The position numbers and the translations under genes are program-made. Source: Bordetella parapertussis (GTDB taxonomy: Bacteria > Acidobacteriota > Terriglobia > Bryobacterales > Bryobacteraceae). From it: a stretch of DNA of 64,000 bases. This document shows, piece by piece, positions 8,164 through 16,914 of this stretch. The stretch is from positions 22,153-86,152 of the forward strand of contig CALQCC020000018.1 of the NCBI GenBank assembly GCA_943328975.2, in the 5' to 3' direction. Under the pieces are notes generated by a model. It was given only the letters and a program-made list of their open reading frames with translations. It did not search any database and was not told the origin of the DNA. The first letter of the stretch is position 1; every line of letters begins with the position of its first letter.

Positions 8164-9203
8164 TGTTGTGCCTCGCGTTCGAGCAGCGCGCGCTTGCGCG
8201 CTACGCCCCAGCGATAGCCGGAGAGGCCTCCATCATTCCGGACCACTCGATGGCAGGGGATGGCGACCGCGAGTGCGTTGGTCGCGCACGCTCCGGCGAC
8301 GGCGCGGACGGCTTTGGGCGCTCCGATTTGCTGCGCGATCTGGGAGTAGCTCGCGGTCGTGCCGGGCGGGATCGTTTGCAGCGCCTGCCACACACGTTGT
8401 TGGAATGCGGTTCCTCGAATGTCGAGCGGAAGATGCAAGCCGAGATGCGGAGCTTCCACGAATCCGATTACTGCCGCCACGGTGCGTTCAAAGTCTCCAT
8501 CGCCCGCCATCAGGTTCGCCTGTGGGAAGCGGTCCTGGAGATTGTGGGTCAGCGCATTGGGATCGTCGCCCAGGAGAATCGCGCAGATGCCGCGATCACT
8601 CTGCGCAACCAGGATGGAACCAAGAGAACATTCGCCGACAGCGAAGTGGATGTTGGTGCCGGATCCGCCTGCACGGTAGTTCGACGGCGTCATGCCGAGG
8701 ATACGATCTGCTGCGGCATAGAATCGACTGCTGGAACTATAGCCCGCCTCGTAGACGGCATCGGTCACGGTCCTGCTTTGACGAAGCTCTTGCTGAATGC
8801 GTCGGGCGCGGTGTGCTGTGGCGTATTGCTTGGGTGTCAGGCCGGTGATGCCCTTGAAGACGCGATGAAAGTGGAATGTGCTGAGGCCAGCGCGGTCGGC
8901 CAGACCTTGGAGGCTAGGCTGTTCTTCCGAAGTTTCGATGAGCCTACAAACGTTGGCGATGGTCGCCGCGTGTTGTTCCGCTAACGAGGCTTCGTTCGGA
9001 ACGCAGCGTTTGCAGGCGCGGAATCCGGCTGCTTCGGCTGCACTGTTGGTATCGAAGAAAGAAACATTCTCTGGCCGCGCGAGGCGTGCGGCGCAGGATG
9101 GGCGGCAATAGACTCCCGTGGTCCGGACGGCGTAGACGAAACTTCCGTCCGCGCCGGAATCGCGCGCTAGTAGGGCCGCCCAGCGTGGGTCGTTTGTGAT
9201 CAC
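8160..9203 (-). CDS. ada: Ada: methyl-responsive activator and O6-methylguanine-DNA methyltransferase
   Basis: 347 residues, start GTG at 9203. Domain order is the full Ada set. The N-terminal zinc domain has Cys33 and Cys37 (VYCRPSC) and Cys64 and Cys67 (CKRC); Cys33 is the predicted methylphosphotriester acceptor. An AraC-type helix-turn-helix region follows at about 85-180 (GLADRAGLSTFHFHRVFKGI). The C-terminal methyltransferase domain carries PCHRV, with acceptor Cys317. The protein transfers methyl groups from DNA to itself and, when methylated on the first site, activates its own operon; alkB is the overlapping second gene. No ada box was identified upstream. Confidence 0.95.
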   Translation of the reverse strand: MITNDPRWAALLARDSGADGSFVYAVRTTGVYCRPSCAARLARPENVSFFDTNSAAEAAGFRACKRCVPNEASLAEQHAATIANVCRLIETSEEQPSLQGLADRAGLSTFHFHRVFKGITGLTPKQYATAHRARRIQQELRQSRTVTDAVYEAGYSSSSRFYAAADRILGMTPSNYRAGGSGTNIHFAVGECSLGSILVAQSDRGICAILLGDDPNALTHNLQDRFPQANLMAGDGDFERTVAAVIGFVEAPHLGLHLPLDIRGTAFQQRVWQALQTIPPGTTASYSQIAQQIGAPKAVRAVAGACATNALAVAIPCHRVVRNDGGLSGYRWGVARKRALLEREAQQ

Positions 9204-9262
9204 AAGTACAATCTAGCAGCGGTGCGTCGTGAGAACACTCCGGTTCTTGCGGTCGAATTCAG

Positions 9263-10711
9263 CTACAGGCCGGCCTTCTTCCACAGCGCGTCCACGCGTT
9301 GCTTGACGTCGTCGGACATCTTGATCACGTCGGGCCACGGACGAGTGAAGCCCTCGCCGGGCCACTTCTTCGTCGCGTCGACACCCATCTTGCTGCCGTA
9401 GTTAGCGAGGCGACTGGCATGGTCGAGTGAATCGACCGGACCAAGCACGAACTGAATGTCGCGCTCCGGGTCGATGTTGTTGAGTGCCTTCCACGCGACT
9501 TCGCTGAAGTTCTGCACGTCCACGTCTTCGTCCACCACGACGATGACCTTGGAGAACATCGCTTGGCCGAGGCCCCAGATCGCGTGCATGACTTTACGCG
9601 CTTGGCCAGGGTACGACTTGCGGATCGACACCAGGATCAGGTTGTGGAAGATGCCTTCGGGCGGCATCGCGATGTCGCGGACCTCGGGAAGTTGCAGTCG
9701 CATCAAGGGCAGGAAGATGCGCTCGATGGCCTTGCCCATGTAGAAATCTTCCATCGGTGGCGGGCCGACGATGGTGGTTGCGTAGATGGGATCCTTGCGA
9801 TGCGTGACGCAGGTGACGTGGAAGACAGGGTAGTCGTCGTCGAGCGAATAGAATCCTGTGTGGTCGCCGAACGGGCCTTCGTTGCGAAGTTCGTCTAGCT
9901 CAACGTATCCCTCCAAAACAATTTCCGCATTCGCCGGAACTTCAATGTCGGAAGTCTCGCACTTCACCATCTCAACGGGCTTGCCGCGCAGGAAGCCGGC
10001 GATCATCATTTCGTAGAGATCGGGTGGCAGCGGCAGTATCGCCGAATACATGGTCGCCGGGTCAGCACCGATGGCGACCGCGACGTCCATACGCTTCTTG
10101 GTTCCGTCCGCCTGATTGCGGCGCATATGTTCGGCGCCCTGCTTGTGGGTCTGCCAGTGCATGCCAGTGGAGCGTTCGTCGAAGACCTGCATGCGGTAGC
10201 AGCCGCAATTCTGCTTGCCTGTATCCGGGTTGCGCGTGAACACCATGGGCAGAGTGATGAAGGGTCCGCCATCCTGCGGCCAGCAGTGCAGCACAGGGAT
10301 GTCTTTCAGCGAGAAGTTGCCTTTGAGGATGACGTCTTTGCACGGGCCGCTCGAAACGGTTTTGGGAAACGCCGACGCCAGATCCGCCAGCTTGGGCAAC
10401 ATCTTGAGCTTGCCTAGAAAACCTTCGGGCTTTTGGAGCGCGATCAAGTCGGAGATCTTGGCGGCGATTTCCTCGATCGAATCGACCTCCAGAGCGAGCT
10501 CCATTCGCTTCATTGACGCGAAGGCGTTGATCAGCACCGGCATGTGCGAACGGCGCGGCTTCTCGAACAAAAGCGCGGGGCCGTTGTTCTTCACGCTGCG
10601 ATCAGCGAACTCCGTTATCTCCAGGTACGGGTCGACTTCAAAGGGGATTCGCTTGAGCTCGCCCTGTTTCTCTAGAGCTCGGATGAAAGCGCGCAGGTCA
10701 TCGTAGGCCAT
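9263..10711 (-). CDS. UbiD family decarboxylase
   Basis: 482 residues, the usual length for prenyl-FMN-dependent decarboxylases. Seen: an N-terminal YDDLRAFIRALEKQGELKRI block, a central FMN/metal-binding region (KQNCGCYRMQV, then HWQTHKQGAEH), the EGYVELDELRNEGPFGDHTGFY block containing the acidic active-site residues, and a C-terminal LANYGSKMGVDATKKWPGEG segment typical of the quinone-biosynthesis subgroup. The likely role is decarboxylation of an aromatic precursor in ubiquinone or menaquinone (futalosine-type) synthesis. No ubiX-type prenyltransferase is in the window, so the pathway cannot be fixed. The start is separated by only 24 bases from the divergent fabG ATG. Confidence 0.88.
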   Translation of the reverse strand: MAYDDLRAFIRALEKQGELKRIPFEVDPYLEITEFADRSVKNNGPALLFEKPRRSHMPVLINAFASMKRMELALEVDSIEEIAAKISDLIALQKPEGFLGKLKMLPKLADLASAFPKTVSSGPCKDVILKGNFSLKDIPVLHCWPQDGGPFITLPMVFTRNPDTGKQNCGCYRMQVFDERSTGMHWQTHKQGAEHMRRNQADGTKKRMDVAVAIGADPATMYSAILPLPPDLYEMMIAGFLRGKPVEMVKCETSDIEVPANAEIVLEGYVELDELRNEGPFGDHTGFYSLDDDYPVFHVTCVTHRKDPIYATTIVGPPPMEDFYMGKAIERIFLPLMRLQLPEVRDIAMPPEGIFHNLILVSIRKSYPGQARKVMHAIWGLGQAMFSKVIVVVDEDVDVQNFSEVAWKALNNIDPERDIQFVLGPVDSLDHASRLANYGSKMGVDATKKWPGEGFTRPWPDVIKMSDDVKQRVDALWKKAGL

Positions 10712-10735
10712 CTAGGTACTATTATGGAAGATTAC

Positions 10736-11470
10736 ATGGCTACAAAGACAGCATTCATCACTGGCGCGAGCCGAGGCATCGGTCGGGCGTGCGCAATTGC
10801 CTTGGCGCAGGCAGGTACGCGGGTCGCTTTGGCGGCTCGGGACATGGCAAAGTTGGAGGAAACAGCGACAGCGGTTCGGGCGCTGGGAGTGGAAGCGCAC
10901 GTAGTCGCGATCGACATGGCGTCGGTCGATTCGATCAAGGAAGCGATTGCTTCTACGGCGAAAGATTTCGGGCGCATTGACATCCTGGTGAACAACGCCG
11001 GAATTACGCGCGATGGTCTTGCCTTGCGGATGAAGCCCGAAGATTGGGATGCCGTACTGCGCACCAATCTCACCGGTGCGTTCTTCGCTTGCCAGCAAGT
11101 GATGCAAGGCATGATGAAGGAACGTTGGGGCCGCATCATCAATATTTCTTCCATCGTGGGCGAGTCTGGAAATCCTGGCCAAGCGAATTACGTCGCGTCG
11201 AAAGCAGGCTTGATCGGGCTCACCAAGTCCCTGGCGCAAGAGATTGCGAGCCGGAATATTACGGTGAACGCGGTCACGCCTGGGTTCATCGATACGGATA
11301 TGACGGCCGTGCTCACCGAAGAGCAGAAGACGAATATGTTGGCCCACATTCCTCTAAAGCGCTTGGGCAAGCCGGAAGATATCGCCGCGGCGGTCCGGTT
11401 CCTGGCGAGCGAAGAAGCGGGCTACATTACCGGACACATCTTGAGCGTCAACGGCGGAATGTACATGTAG
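10736..11470 (+). CDS. fabG: 3-oxoacyl-ACP reductase
   Basis: 244 residues; NADPH-dependent reduction of 3-oxoacyl-ACP in fatty-acid elongation. I chose the ATG at 10736 because GGAAG sits six or seven bases upstream; an in-frame ATG at 10724 overlaps that site. SDR features: TGASRGIGRA nucleotide motif, NNAG, catalytic Ser-Tyr-Lys (ISSIVGESG... YVASKAGLIG), and the FabG-typical PGFIDTDMT and [12 protein letters not shown] tail. The rest of the fab cluster is absent, so a related short-chain reductase role is possible, though the match to FabG is strong. The 3' end overlaps the convergent glycosyltransferase gene by 23 bases. Confidence 0.92.
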   Translation: MATKTAFITGASRGIGRACAIALAQAGTRVALAARDMAKLEETATAVRALGVEAHVVAIDMASVDSIKEAIASTAKDFGRIDILVNNAGITRDGLALRMKPEDWDAVLRTNLTGAFFACQQVMQGMMKERWGRIINISSIVGESGNPGQANYVASKAGLIGLTKSLAQEIASRNITVNAVTPGFIDTDMTAVLTEEQKTNMLAHIPLKRLGKPEDIAAAVRFLASEEAGYITGHILSVNGGMYM

Positions 11471-12566
11471 CAAGGGCGGCGCGCACTGCGCCGAGCGGGT
11501 CGGGTTCGTCACCTCGGATGATTGTTCCGTGTGGGCGCCAACGGGCCTGCATTCGTTCGCTGGCGAAGCCGGCGGCGATGCTGATGACTGGTACGCCACA
11601 AGCGCTGGCCACGTGGCCGGCTGCGGAATCGTAGCCGACGAATAATTGCGAGCGCGCGATTTCTGCTGCGAATGGAGCGAAGGCTCCGTCATGGGTTCGC
11701 ATTCCCGGTTGCAACACTCGCTCCACGCGGGCTCGTTCTTCGGGGCTTCCACCCAGGTCGACCAACACTCTGGCTCCCGTTGCCCTTAACGTTCGCATGA
11801 GTTCCAGTTCGAACGTGTCATCCAGGCGCTTCGCGAGGTTCTCGCCGACACCGAGGCTGACTGTAATGTTGAAAGCTTCGCCGGTAGCGGGCTGCGGGGC
11901 GATGTAGGGTCGGGCCTGTAGGTCGTGCGCCCAGCGCGCCGCTAGGTCCGGCAAACGGTCGAGTGAGTCGCCTCCGAAAGAGCGGCTTTCAAAGAAGCAG
12001 TAGCGATCTTCCGGGCACACCTGCAGTAGGCCAAGCTGCGTCAGCCTGGAGTCTGGATCGATCACCAGTCCATCGTCGAACCATAATGAGCCCGATGCCG
12101 CGAGACGGTCCTTGAGTGATCCGCTGCGCGCGTAAGGGGCAGGGAGGTGCCCCACGCGCGGGTCGGCGTCGAAGAGTTCGTAGTTCTTGCGCGGGCCCAC
12201 GAATACGATGCTCGCGTTCGGGTATCGGCGCTTGGCCGCATCCATCAGGACGCTGGTAACGGCGACATCCGCTCCAAGGGTGATGCGCGAAAGAACGTAC
12301 ACGCGGTCCGCTGTTACGGGTAGCGGCGCCGATGGTGACTGGCGTAGCCGCGGGTTTAATTCAGGAGCAACCCGTTCGATCGCCGCACGGAACAGTAGTC
12401 CGTAGGCGAAGCACAGGCGCGGCTCGAACAGATCGCCCAATGGCTCGACTACGCCGGAGAGAAACGCCCGCCCTTCGTCGATTGCCAGGGCCTGATCCAG
12501 GAGAGACGTCGCGACTGGACGCCCCTCCAGGCAGCATGTCAGGATCTCAAGACAGATATTTTCCAA
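11448..12566 (-). CDS. Glycosyltransferase family 9-like protein
   Basis: 372 residues. The N-terminal ~80 residues have no recognisable motif. From about 85 onward the protein resembles heptosyltransferase-type GT-B enzymes: a first Rossmann half ([31 protein letters not shown]) and a second half with [21 protein letters not shown] and the donor-site block [25 protein letters not shown], which parallels the 'igpDsGp.HlAaA' signature of ADP-heptose transferases. A lipopolysaccharide-core or other envelope sugar transfer is plausible; donor and acceptor are unknown. It is the last gene of a minus-strand run and overlaps mtnP by 20 bases. Confidence 0.7.
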   Translation of the reverse strand: MENICLEILTCCLEGRPVATSLLDQALAIDEGRAFLSGVVEPLGDLFEPRLCFAYGLLFRAAIERVAPELNPRLRQSPSAPLPVTADRVYVLSRITLGADVAVTSVLMDAAKRRYPNASIVFVGPRKNYELFDADPRVGHLPAPYARSGSLKDRLAASGSLWFDDGLVIDPDSRLTQLGLLQVCPEDRYCFFESRSFGGDSLDRLPDLAARWAHDLQARPYIAPQPATGEAFNITVSLGVGENLAKRLDDTFELELMRTLRATGARVLVDLGGSPEERARVERVLQPGMRTHDGAFAPFAAEIARSQLFVGYDSAAGHVASACGVPVISIAAGFASERMQARWRPHGTIIRGDEPDPLGAVRAALATCTFRR

Positions 12567-13407
12567 CCAGCAGCTCCAGCTTTTTGCGTGTGGCGTCGGG
12601 TACGGTCTTGGGGTCGGTGATGATCGCGTGTTTCAAGGACGAACCACATTTGCAGGTGCGTTGTTCCGGCATGGCGGCGACGGCGGCCTGCACCAACTTG
12701 GTTGCGTTCGCGGCATTCTGCGTGAGGTTGGCGATGATGTCTTCTACTGTGACCGCGTCGTGTTCCGGATGCCAGCAGTCATAGTCTGTGACCATGGCGA
12801 CCGTCGTGTAACACATCTCCGCTTCACGGGCGAGCTTTGCCTCTTGCAGATTGGTCATGCCGATCACGTCCATGCCCCAGCTGCGATAGAGGTTCGATTC
12901 GGCGAGAGTGGAAAATGCCGGGCCTTCCATGCATAGATACGTGCCGCCTAGCTTCACGCTGACGCCTGCGTCACGGCCGGCTGCGAACGCGAGGTCCGCC
13001 ATCTGCGAACAGATCGGATGCGCGAAGCTCACATGCGCCACCAAGCCTTCGCCGAAGAACGTCGAGATGCGTCCACGGGTGCGGTCGAGGAACTGATACG
13101 GGATCACGAAGTCGAGCGGCTTGTGCTCTTCCTTCAGTGATCCGACCGCGCTGAGGGAAAGGATGCGTTCCACGCCCAGCGATTTCATGCCCCAGATGTT
13201 CGCCCGGAAATTCAGTTCCGACGGCGAGAAGCGATGTCCTCGCGCATGCCGCGCCAAAAACGCGACCTGCTTGCCCGCGAGCGTACCGACGACATAGGAG
13301 TCTGACGGCGCACCCCAAGGGGTATCAATCTTGCGTTCTTCCTGTACTTCAAAGCCGGGCATCGAGTACAACCCGCTGCCGCCGATAATTCCAATGGTAG
13401 GTTTCAT
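12547..13407 (-). CDS. mtnP: S-methyl-5'-thioadenosine phosphorylase
   Basis: 286 residues. It phosphorolyses methylthioadenosine to adenine and 5-methylthioribose-1-phosphate in methionine salvage. Seen: [10 protein letters not shown] phosphate-loop start, [13 protein letters not shown], a CMEGPAFST substrate segment, [15 protein letters not shown] and TDYDCW. The Asp residues in the last motif are those that favour adenine over hypoxanthine bases, supporting MtnP rather than MTI or guanosine phosphorylase. The start overlaps the upstream epimerase stop by four bases. The other methionine-salvage genes are not in the window. Confidence 0.93.
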   Translation of the reverse strand: MKPTIGIIGGSGLYSMPGFEVQEERKIDTPWGAPSDSYVVGTLAGKQVAFLARHARGHRFSPSELNFRANIWGMKSLGVERILSLSAVGSLKEEHKPLDFVIPYQFLDRTRGRISTFFGEGLVAHVSFAHPICSQMADLAFAAGRDAGVSVKLGGTYLCMEGPAFSTLAESNLYRSWGMDVIGMTNLQEAKLAREAEMCYTTVAMVTDYDCWHPEHDAVTVEDIIANLTQNAANATKLVQAAVAAMPEQRTCKCGSSLKHAIITDPKTVPDATRKKLELLVGKYLS

Positions 13408-13796
13408 TCTTGTATGAGTTCTAATAATACGCCGCCCGTTGAGGCGGGGTGAATAAATGAGTATAAATGGCCGCCCGCTCCTATGCGAGGTTCATTGAGA
13501 ATTCGGGCGCCAGAGGTCTTCAATCGCTCGACGGCTGCGGTAAGATCGGGGACGGTCATGGCGATATGATGCAGCCCTTCGCCGCGTTTCTCAATGAACT
13601 TGGCGATGACGGAACCAGGTTCCGACGCTTCTAGCAGTTCGATGCGCGATTCCCCGAGCGGGAGCATCGCCGCGTGGACCTTCTCAGCGGCAACGGTTTC
13701 GCGTAGGGAAACTTCCAGGCCCAGTTGGTCGCGATAGAACTTGAGCGCCTCGTCAATCGAGCGGACGGCGATTCCTAGATGGTCGATCTTGCTCAT
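13404..13796 (-). CDS. mce: Methylmalonyl-CoA epimerase
   Basis: 130 residues; a VOC-fold metalloenzyme that interconverts (R)- and (S)-methylmalonyl-CoA. The metal ligands are visible as His6 (DHLGIAV), the His in GLHHIAM and the Glu in the C-terminal LLELIQE. The GxGLHHIAM block is characteristic of the family. It overlaps meaB upstream and mtnP downstream by four bases each, which supports co-transcription with the GTPase that protects methylmalonyl-CoA mutase. The mutase itself is not in the window. Confidence 0.93.
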   Translation of the reverse strand: MSKIDHLGIAVRSIDEALKFYRDQLGLEVSLRETVAAEKVHAAMLPLGESRIELLEASEPGSVIAKFIEKRGEGLHHIAMTVPDLTAAVERLKTSGARILNEPRIGAGGHLYSFIHPASTGGVLLELIQE

Positions 13797-14524
13797 AGCG
13801 TGCGGCGTGGCGCTCGGCGAATGGCCGCCAATAAATCTTCGATGCCTTTGCCTTCCGATGCGATGACTTTCACGATCTCGGGCGGCGTGTCCTCACCTAA
13901 CGCCGTGGCGCTGTGAATGTTGCTGACGAGGAGGTCTGCGCCGGGCAGGTCGGCTTTGTTGATGGCGAACACTTGGGCGATCTCCATGATACCGGCTTTG
14001 ATGGATTGCACATCGTCACCGGACCCAGGCACCAGGACAACCACCGTCACCTGCGCCAGACGGGCGATCTCAATTTCGGCCTGGCCCACGCCCACGGTTT
14101 CGACGATGACGACGTCGAAGCCCGCCGCGTCCATCAGTGTGACCATTGCTGCTGTAGAGCGCGCCAAGCCGCCTGGCCATCCCCGTGCGGCCATCGAGCG
14201 AATGAAAACGCCGGGGTCCGCATGATGCTGCTGCATTCGGATCCGATCGCCTAGAATGGCTCCGCCTGTGAAGGGACTGCTGGGGTCCACCGCAATGACC
14301 GCGACCCTCTTGCCCTCGGCGCATAGAGTGCGGATAAGTTGGTCGCACAGAGTGCTCTTGCCGGCGCCAGGCGGGCCAGTGATGCCGATGGTGAGAGCGC
14401 GCCCTGCGTGAGGTCCGAGTTCCGTGAGGATCAGTTCCGCATCGGGGGCAGCATTCTCGATATGGGTCGCGGCACGCGCCAGAGCACGAAGGTCGCCGCT
14501 GAGAATCTGTTCTGCGGTAGACAT
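13793..14524 (-). CDS. meaB: Methylmalonyl-CoA mutase-associated GTPase
   Basis: 243 residues from the ATG at 14524, which shares its A with the stop of the upstream acyl-CoA dehydrogenase (TAATG). G3E-type P-loop GTPase: Walker A GPPGAGKST, VDPSSPFTGGAILGDRIRM, a switch region ending ETVGVGQ and NKAD for guanine recognition. It gates cobalamin loading and protects methylmalonyl-CoA mutase. The family is usually about 310-330 residues; this one ends soon after the G domain and lacks the long C-terminal arm used for dimerisation in characterised MeaB. The frame is open upstream to 14758, but that stretch overlaps the dehydrogenase and has no family similarity. Confidence 0.9.
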   Translation of the reverse strand: MSTAEQILSGDLRALARAATHIENAAPDAELILTELGPHAGRALTIGITGPPGAGKSTLCDQLIRTLCAEGKRVAVIAVDPSSPFTGGAILGDRIRMQQHHADPGVFIRSMAARGWPGGLARSTAAMVTLMDAAGFDVVIVETVGVGQAEIEIARLAQVTVVVLVPGSGDDVQSIKAGIMEIAQVFAINKADLPGADLLVSNIHSATALGEDTPPEIVKVIASEGKGIEDLLAAIRRAPRRTL

Positions 14525-15666
14525 TAACTCTTGAGTAACTGCCGGGCGATCACAAGCCGTTGAATCTCGCTGGTGCCTTCGCCGATGGTGCAGAGCTTCG
14601 CGTCGCGATAGAACTTCTCGACGGGATAGTCTTTGATAAAGCCGTAGCCGCCGTGAATTTGCACAGCCTCGTTGGCAACGCGCACTGCCGTCTCCGAGGT
14701 ATACAGCTTCGCCATCGACGATTCTTTGTTCACGCTCAGTCCGGAATCTTTCATCCACGCCGCGCGTAGCGTGAGCAGTCGCGAGGCGTCGATCTCAGTG
14801 GCCATGTCGGCGAGCTTGTGTTGAATCGCTTGGAACTCAGAGATGAAGCGCCCGAATTGTTTGCGCTGTTTGGCGTACTTGAGGGCGGCTTCGTAGGCTC
14901 CTTGCGCGATGCCGACGCCGAGCGCTGCGATCGAAATGCGACCTCCGTCGAGAATACGCAGGCTGTCGATGAAGCCCTCGCCACGGTTGCCGATCAAGTT
15001 CGATGCGGGTACGCGGCAATCAGTCAAGATAAGTTCGCCGGTGGGCGAACAGCGCATGCCCAGTTTGTTTTCTTTCTTGCCGACGCGGAACCCCGGCGTA
15101 TCTTTCTCAACGGCGATGGCCGAAATTCCATGCGAAGACTTGTCGCGATCCGTCACCGCCATCACGACAAACAGGTCTGCTACATGCGCGTTGGTGGTGA
15201 ACGTCTTCAGGCCGTTGATGACCCACGTGTCGCCATCAAGCACCGCTTTGGTGTGGGTCCCTCCAGCGTCGGAGCCGGACTCGGGCTCGGTCAGAGCCCA
15301 TGATCCGATCCACTCGCCCGATGCGAGCTTCGGGATGTAGGCCTTCTTCTGCGCGTCGCTCCCAGCGGTATTGATGTGGCTGGTGCAAAGAGAAATGTGG
15401 GCCGCAGCGCTCAGCCCGATCGATGGGTCTACACGAGCCAACTCTTCGATGATGATCGAGTAGTCGACGTAGTTGTAGCCTGAACCGCCCAGTTCTTCTG
15501 GGAAGACGGCGCCGAGGACGCCGAGCGCTCCGAGTTTACGGAACACGTCCGTGGGAAAGGTCTGCGATTCATCCCACTCCATCACATGGGGCAGGATCTC
15601 CGTTTCCGCAAACGCGCGAACGGTCTTGCGAAGTTGGTTTTGTTCTTCCGTGAATCCGAAGTTCAT
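14524..15666 (-). CDS. Acyl-CoA dehydrogenase
   Basis: 380 residues; FAD enzyme introducing a 2,3-double bond into acyl-CoA in the cytoplasm. Seen: FGFTEEQNQLRKTVRAFA N-terminus, LTEPESGSDAGG FAD-binding motif, GxxRISIAALGVGIAQGA, QFGRFISEFQAIQHKLADM, and the C-terminal YRDAKLCTIGEGTSEIQR in which Glu363 is the predicted catalytic base, the short/branched-chain position. Clustering with meaB and mce suggests a branched-chain or short-chain substrate feeding propionyl-CoA; that is inference. It is seven bases downstream of the oxidoreductase gene stop and overlaps meaB. Confidence 0.92.
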   Translation of the reverse strand: MNFGFTEEQNQLRKTVRAFAETEILPHVMEWDESQTFPTDVFRKLGALGVLGAVFPEELGGSGYNYVDYSIIIEELARVDPSIGLSAAAHISLCTSHINTAGSDAQKKAYIPKLASGEWIGSWALTEPESGSDAGGTHTKAVLDGDTWVINGLKTFTTNAHVADLFVVMAVTDRDKSSHGISAIAVEKDTPGFRVGKKENKLGMRCSPTGELILTDCRVPASNLIGNRGEGFIDSLRILDGGRISIAALGVGIAQGAYEAALKYAKQRKQFGRFISEFQAIQHKLADMATEIDASRLLTLRAAWMKDSGLSVNKESSMAKLYTSETAVRVANEAVQIHGGYGFIKDYPVEKFYRDAKLCTIGEGTSEIQRLVIARQLLKS

Positions 15667-15672
15667 GAGTGT

Positions 15673-16875
15673 CTACAGAATCTCTTCGCGGCGCGCGTCC
15701 CAGCGGACCGTGCGGCCTTGCCGGTAACTCTCCACAGCCATGCGGCACGCGATGGAGACGCGATAGCCCAGGTCGAAAGAGCAGTTGGGCTCCGCACCCA
15801 AGCGAATTGCATCGAGGAAATTCTGCATGTGGGCTTGCGGGGTATGGGCGCTGCGCCCGACGACCTCTTTGAGGTCGGGACGATTCATTTTCTGTGGCGT
15901 GTACTTTACTTGCGTCGCGCGGGAGATGGCTCCGTTGGTGCCCAGAACATCTTCACTCACGCCGAGTTGATTGTTGCCCAGGCCAGAGACCCAACTGATC
16001 ATCATCTCTTCCGGCTGATGCAACGTGACGCTCACCGTATCGGGAACCTCGCGGCCATCTTTCCAGAGATAGATGCCGCCTTCCATCGAGGCGGAAACCG
16101 GGATTTGCAGGTTGAGGGTCTTGTACCAGAAGCTCAACTGCTGGCTCATGTGTTCAAAGACGGAACCGCCGGAGTAGTCCCAGAAGTAGCGCCAGTGGAC
16201 AAAACGATTGGCGTCAAATACACGCCGCTCATCAAAGGCCGCCCACTCGATCGAACGTTCGCTAAGCTCGGGGCTGAACATCGCCGGTCGAGCCCACTGC
16301 GGCTTGCCGTTCGGTGTGTTGCGATGCATTTGCATGCTGATCGCGGTGATTTGTCCCAGCCGTTGGGGATCGCTGAGGAATTGTTCCACGTCCGAGACGT
16401 GCCCGGTGGAGCAGGCCTGATGGCCGATTTGGACCACCTTGGTCGACGCCCGGTAGGCGGACCGCATCTGTTTCGCCTCCGCGACCGTGAAGGCCGCGGC
16501 CTTTTCGAGGTAGACGTGTTTGCCCGCACCCAGTGCGTCCTGGAATTGCGTGGCGTGAAGGTGTTGCGGAGTGGCGATTGCTACTGCGTCGATGTCTTTC
16601 ACGTCCAGCAGCGCGCGATAATCCTGAAACGCCAGCGATCCCGGTACGGACGCCGCGGCGCGATCCAGATGTTTGGAATAGATATCGGCGAAGGCGACAA
16701 TCTCAGCGCCGGAGCACACGCGCAAGTGATTCACGAGTTCCATCCCGCGATCGCCCGCGCCGATGATGCCGATGCGTACGCGTTCGTTTGCGCCGAGTAC
16801 GCGGCTAGGTCCGGCCGCGAGCGTACCCGCCAAGCCATAGGCCACCTTGCCGACGAAATTGCGCCGGGAATCCAT
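15673..16875 (-). CDS. Gfo/Idh/MocA family oxidoreductase with Tat signal
   Basis: 400 residues. The N-terminus SRRNFVGKVAYGLAGTLAAG is a twin-arginine-type signal, so export of the folded enzyme to the periplasm is likely. A Rossmann fold follows (VRIGIIGAGDRGMELV) with the family block AVAIATPQHLHATQFQDALGAG-like and the EKAAAF motif, where Lys is the usual catalytic residue. The C-terminal alpha/beta domain contains DYSGGSVFEHMSQQ. Such exported sugar-type oxidoreductases are numerous in Acidobacteriota and Planctomycetota; the substrate is unknown. Gaps of 39 bases to the upstream ABC permease and 6 bases to the downstream dehydrogenase leave the operon boundary open. Confidence 0.85.
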   Translation of the reverse strand: MDSRRNFVGKVAYGLAGTLAAGPSRVLGANERVRIGIIGAGDRGMELVNHLRVCSGAEIVAFADIYSKHLDRAAASVPGSLAFQDYRALLDVKDIDAVAIATPQHLHATQFQDALGAGKHVYLEKAAAFTVAEAKQMRSAYRASTKVVQIGHQACSTGHVSDVEQFLSDPQRLGQITAISMQMHRNTPNGKPQWARPAMFSPELSERSIEWAAFDERRVFDANRFVHWRYFWDYSGGSVFEHMSQQLSFWYKTLNLQIPVSASMEGGIYLWKDGREVPDTVSVTLHQPEEMMISWVSGLGNNQLGVSEDVLGTNGAISRATQVKYTPQKMNRPDLKEVVGRSAHTPQAHMQNFLDAIRLGAEPNCSFDLGYRVSIACRMAVESYRQGRTVRWDARREEIL

Positions 16876-16914
16876 GAAATTCCAGTGTAACAGCCAGCGC
16901 GGCGAGGCGCGCCG

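Noticed and set aside
8061..8984. 307-codon open frame on the plus strand
   Set aside because: Antisense to ada and alkB, both with intact catalytic residues.
13793..14758. Extended 321-residue form of MeaB
   Set aside because: The extra 78 N-terminal residues are an out-of-frame reading of the acyl-CoA dehydrogenase gene; the ATG sharing the TAATG with its stop is the natural start.
15586..16890. 434-codon open frame on the plus strand
   Set aside because: Antisense to the Gfo/Idh oxidoreductase, which has full family motifs and a Tat signal. The plus-strand translation has no family resemblance; long antisense frames are expected at this GC content.
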